The notes beneath the pieces are model-generated. The model made no database searches. It had not been told where the DNA came from and saw only the letters and a list, made by a program, of their open reading frames with translations. Below, one piece after another: positions 38,567 to 40,538 of a stretch of DNA of 40,538 nt. The stretch comes from Alphaproteobacteria bacterium (GTDB taxonomy: Bacteria; Pseudomonadota; Alphaproteobacteria; Rickettsiales; UBA3002), in the NCBI GenBank assembly GCA_022841525.1, contig JALHRI010000014.1:1-40538 (forward strand). The letters run 5' to 3'. The first letter of the stretch is position 1. Each line of letters opens with the position of its first letter. The translations under genes were made by a program, and so were the position numbers.

Positions 38567-38860
38567 ATGAGAATACTTGCGCTCAAAACGCTGAAAGACT
38601 TTTGGGACGATTATCCCGATAGTACGGAGGCGTTAAAAGCGTGGTATGCCTTAGCGAAGAAGGCGGATTGGAAATCACCTGCGGAAGTAAAAGAAACCTA
38701 TGGCAATGCGAGTGTCTTACAAGAAGGCAGAGTCGTCTTTAATATCGCGGGCAACAAATATCGGCTGATTGTGTGGATCAACTACCCGTACCGCGTGATG
38801 TATGTGCGTTTTGTGGGAACGCATAAGCAGTACGATAAAATCAATGCGCAGGAAATATAG
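38567..38860 (+). CDS. HigB-family toxin (RelE/HigB mRNA interferase type)
   Basis: MRILALKTLKDFWDDYPDSTEALKAWYALAKKADWKSPAEVKETYGNASVL...VVFNIAGNKYRLIVWINYPYRVMYVRFVGTHKQYDKINAQ. Confidence 0.93.
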   Translation: MRILALKTLKDFWDDYPDSTEALKAWYALAKKADWKSPAEVKETYGNASVLQEGRVVFNIAGNKYRLIVWINYPYRVMYVRFVGTHKQYDKINAQEI

Positions 38861-38866
38861 GAGTGA

Positions 38867-39238
38867 GTGATGGATATTAAACCGATCAAAACCAAAAAAG
38901 ACCATGCGCAGACACTAAAGCGTATTGAAGCGCTCATGACCGCCAAGCCCAATACGCCGCAGGGCGACGAGCTGGATATTCTCGTCACGCTGGTGGAGGC
39001 ATATGAAGCGAAGCATTACGCTATCGAGGCGCCGGATCCCATCGTCGCTATTCAGCACCGTATGGAAGCCCTCGGCATGCAGCGCAAAGACCTTGAGCCG
39101 CTCCTCGGCTCCAAAAGCCGCGTATCCGAAATCCTCAATCGTAAACGCAAGCTGACGATGGAAATGGTGCGCAATCTGCACGAGAGCATGCAATTACCCG
39201 CTGAGGCATTGATTCAGGATTATGCGGTGCGGACGTAG
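38867..39238 (+). CDS. HigA-family XRE antitoxin
   Basis: PDPIVAIQHRMEALGMQRKDLEPLLGSKSRVSEILNRKRKLTMEMVRNLHESMQLPAEALI; toxin-first order. Confidence 0.93.
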   Translation: MMDIKPIKTKKDHAQTLKRIEALMTAKPNTPQGDELDILVTLVEAYEAKHYAIEAPDPIVAIQHRMEALGMQRKDLEPLLGSKSRVSEILNRKRKLTMEMVRNLHESMQLPAEALIQDYAVRT

Positions 39239-39465
39239 TTGAAAAATATGAGGGGGCTATTCGCGTTGTTTTTTGGAAGGCCTTGGAGCAATTGCAGAAT
39301 GCTAAGCGCCCCCGCATAGACTCTGCCATTTTGATTTTGGCAGGGTTTCCAAATACAAGTCCGGATTGGTGGTCGGCAGCGGACTAACCTCGAACTCTTT
39401 GAACAGGATTGTAGAGGCTATATGCGACTTGAGTAATGCTTTGAAAGCTGTAGCATAATATCATT

Positions 39466-39972
39466 ATGAAAATTCTGGAATCACAAGATGTAAAGTTAGT
39501 TCCTCTCTCCGCAGAACATGAAGCGGAGTTTGTGAGGCTTGCTAATATTCCAGAAATCAATTGTCGGGTGAATAAGCCGTTGCTTTACACCAACACACAT
39601 TTTGCAGAACAGTTGGAAAAACTGCAAAAGAGCAAATCCAGTTTTGTGTGGATGATTGAACAAAATGCAAAAATTGTTGGTGTAATCAACAATGCTTCTG
39701 GGCGCGATCCAAGAGTTTTTCAAGGCGGATATTGGATTGACCCAGCTTGCTGGGGTAAAGGTGCGGCATCTACTGCACTGGTTCTAGTCAGAGATTTTTT
39801 GTTCAGAGAGTGCGGTGCTGAGCGTGTTCAGGCCGTGGTCGAACCTGATAATCTTACCTCTATTCGCGTTTTAGAAAAATGCGGCTATCAGTGTGAGGGT
39901 TTGCTCAAGAAATTCTATCCATCGGTCAACAGAGGTTTGATTGATGTGATAATGTATGCAGTAGTGAAATAG
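39466..39972 (+). CDS. GNAT N-acetyltransferase (RimJ/RimL-like)
   Basis: VKLVPLSAEHEAEFVRLANI...GYWIDPACWGKGAASTALVLVRDFLFRECGAERVQAVVEPDNLTSIRVLEKCGYQCEGLLKK. Confidence 0.92.
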   Translation: MKILESQDVKLVPLSAEHEAEFVRLANIPEINCRVNKPLLYTNTHFAEQLEKLQKSKSSFVWMIEQNAKIVGVINNASGRDPRVFQGGYWIDPACWGKGAASTALVLVRDFLFRECGAERVQAVVEPDNLTSIRVLEKCGYQCEGLLKKFYPSVNRGLIDVIMYAVVK

Positions 39973-40185
39973 CCAAATTCTTCAGAAAACTAACAACTGG
40001 CATATTTTTTGATTTTCGAGCGTATTGATTCCGAGGAACCGCAGAAAGTCTTATCATTCGCATTTAATTCCCTACTCGGCGTATCAGGGAAATAAAGCGA
40101 CCGAAATTGACAATATCAGGAAATATCTTCTCGACTTTCCCAGTCAAAAGAGCGTTGCTAAACCCTCTAAGATCTGAGGCCGTAC

Positions 40186-40323
40186 GTGTCAAAAAGCAGC
40201 GAAAATCGGGATAAAGTAGGGTTCAAAATACCCCCTAAGCACAGTCAATTCAAGAAAGGCCGTTCCGGCAATCCTCATGGCCGCCCGAAAAATATGATCC
40301 TGCCACTGAGCGAAAACAGCTAA
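40186..40323 (+). pseudogene. DUF5681-like fragment (phage/mobile-element associated), frameshifted or truncated
   Basis: VSKSSENRDKVGFKIPPKHSQFKKGRSGNPHGRPKNMILPLSENS*; the coding signal then continues in another frame (ERKQLKALLGLLATRPN...). Confidence 0.6.
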
Positions 40324-40538
40324 AAGCCCTTTTAGGGTTGCTGGCAACACGACCAAACTACGGCTTCAAGGGTAAAGGGAATCCAAAGTCATTAAACTAT
40401 ATTTTCTAGCTAATTAAGGAGCTGGAAATTCAGATCCGCTTACAGTTCTATGAGAGAGAAGCGGAAGCACGTACCCGAAAGAAAAGATGAATAAAATTGC
40501 GCAGGTGCTATCTGTGCCGTGGGTTGTTTTTCTTGGTA

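Noticed and set aside
38344-38586. 80-aa minus-strand ORF (PHSTPPRPKPKAQGVGAGRD...) next to tRNA-Ile
   Set aside because: Overlaps palindromic repeat sequence and the higBA promoter; composition fits translated repeat rather than a real gene.

Overview
The window is a typical alphaproteobacterial housekeeping chromosome segment: rlmN, a GGDEF protein, a response regulator, rnd, aspS, a RodZ-like HTH protein, ispG-hisS-prfA-prmC-DUF4167, a type I secretion ABC/HlyD pair, glnD, a CCA-adding-type nucleotidyltransferase, phoB, yciB/ispZ, a prepilin, an RsmC-like methyltransferase, an RsuA/RluB-type synthase, ABC-F, EamA transporters, and tdh...kbl. It ends in an accessory zone (about 33.3-40.5 kb) with VapBC, an orphan RR-signal protein, a PIN-like protein, tRNA-Ile(GAT), HigBA, a GNAT and prophage-like remnants. 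The most unusual structures are: (i) the tdh-kbl pair is split by foreign genes, and the 5' end of kbl with its start region is present three times, two of the copies truncated and flanking the inserted orphan gene; (ii) an in-frame 75-bp, hairpin-rich insertion bounded by direct repeats lies inside rlmN, resembling a protein-tolerated palindromic element; (iii) several distinct families of compound inverted repeats lie between genes, one abutting the tRNA-Ile 3' end; (iv) clear operator-like palindromes precede both toxin-antitoxin operons; (v) one response regulator appears fused to a degenerate histidine-kinase-like domain. All product calls come from reading the translations and recalling protein families. 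No database search was run.
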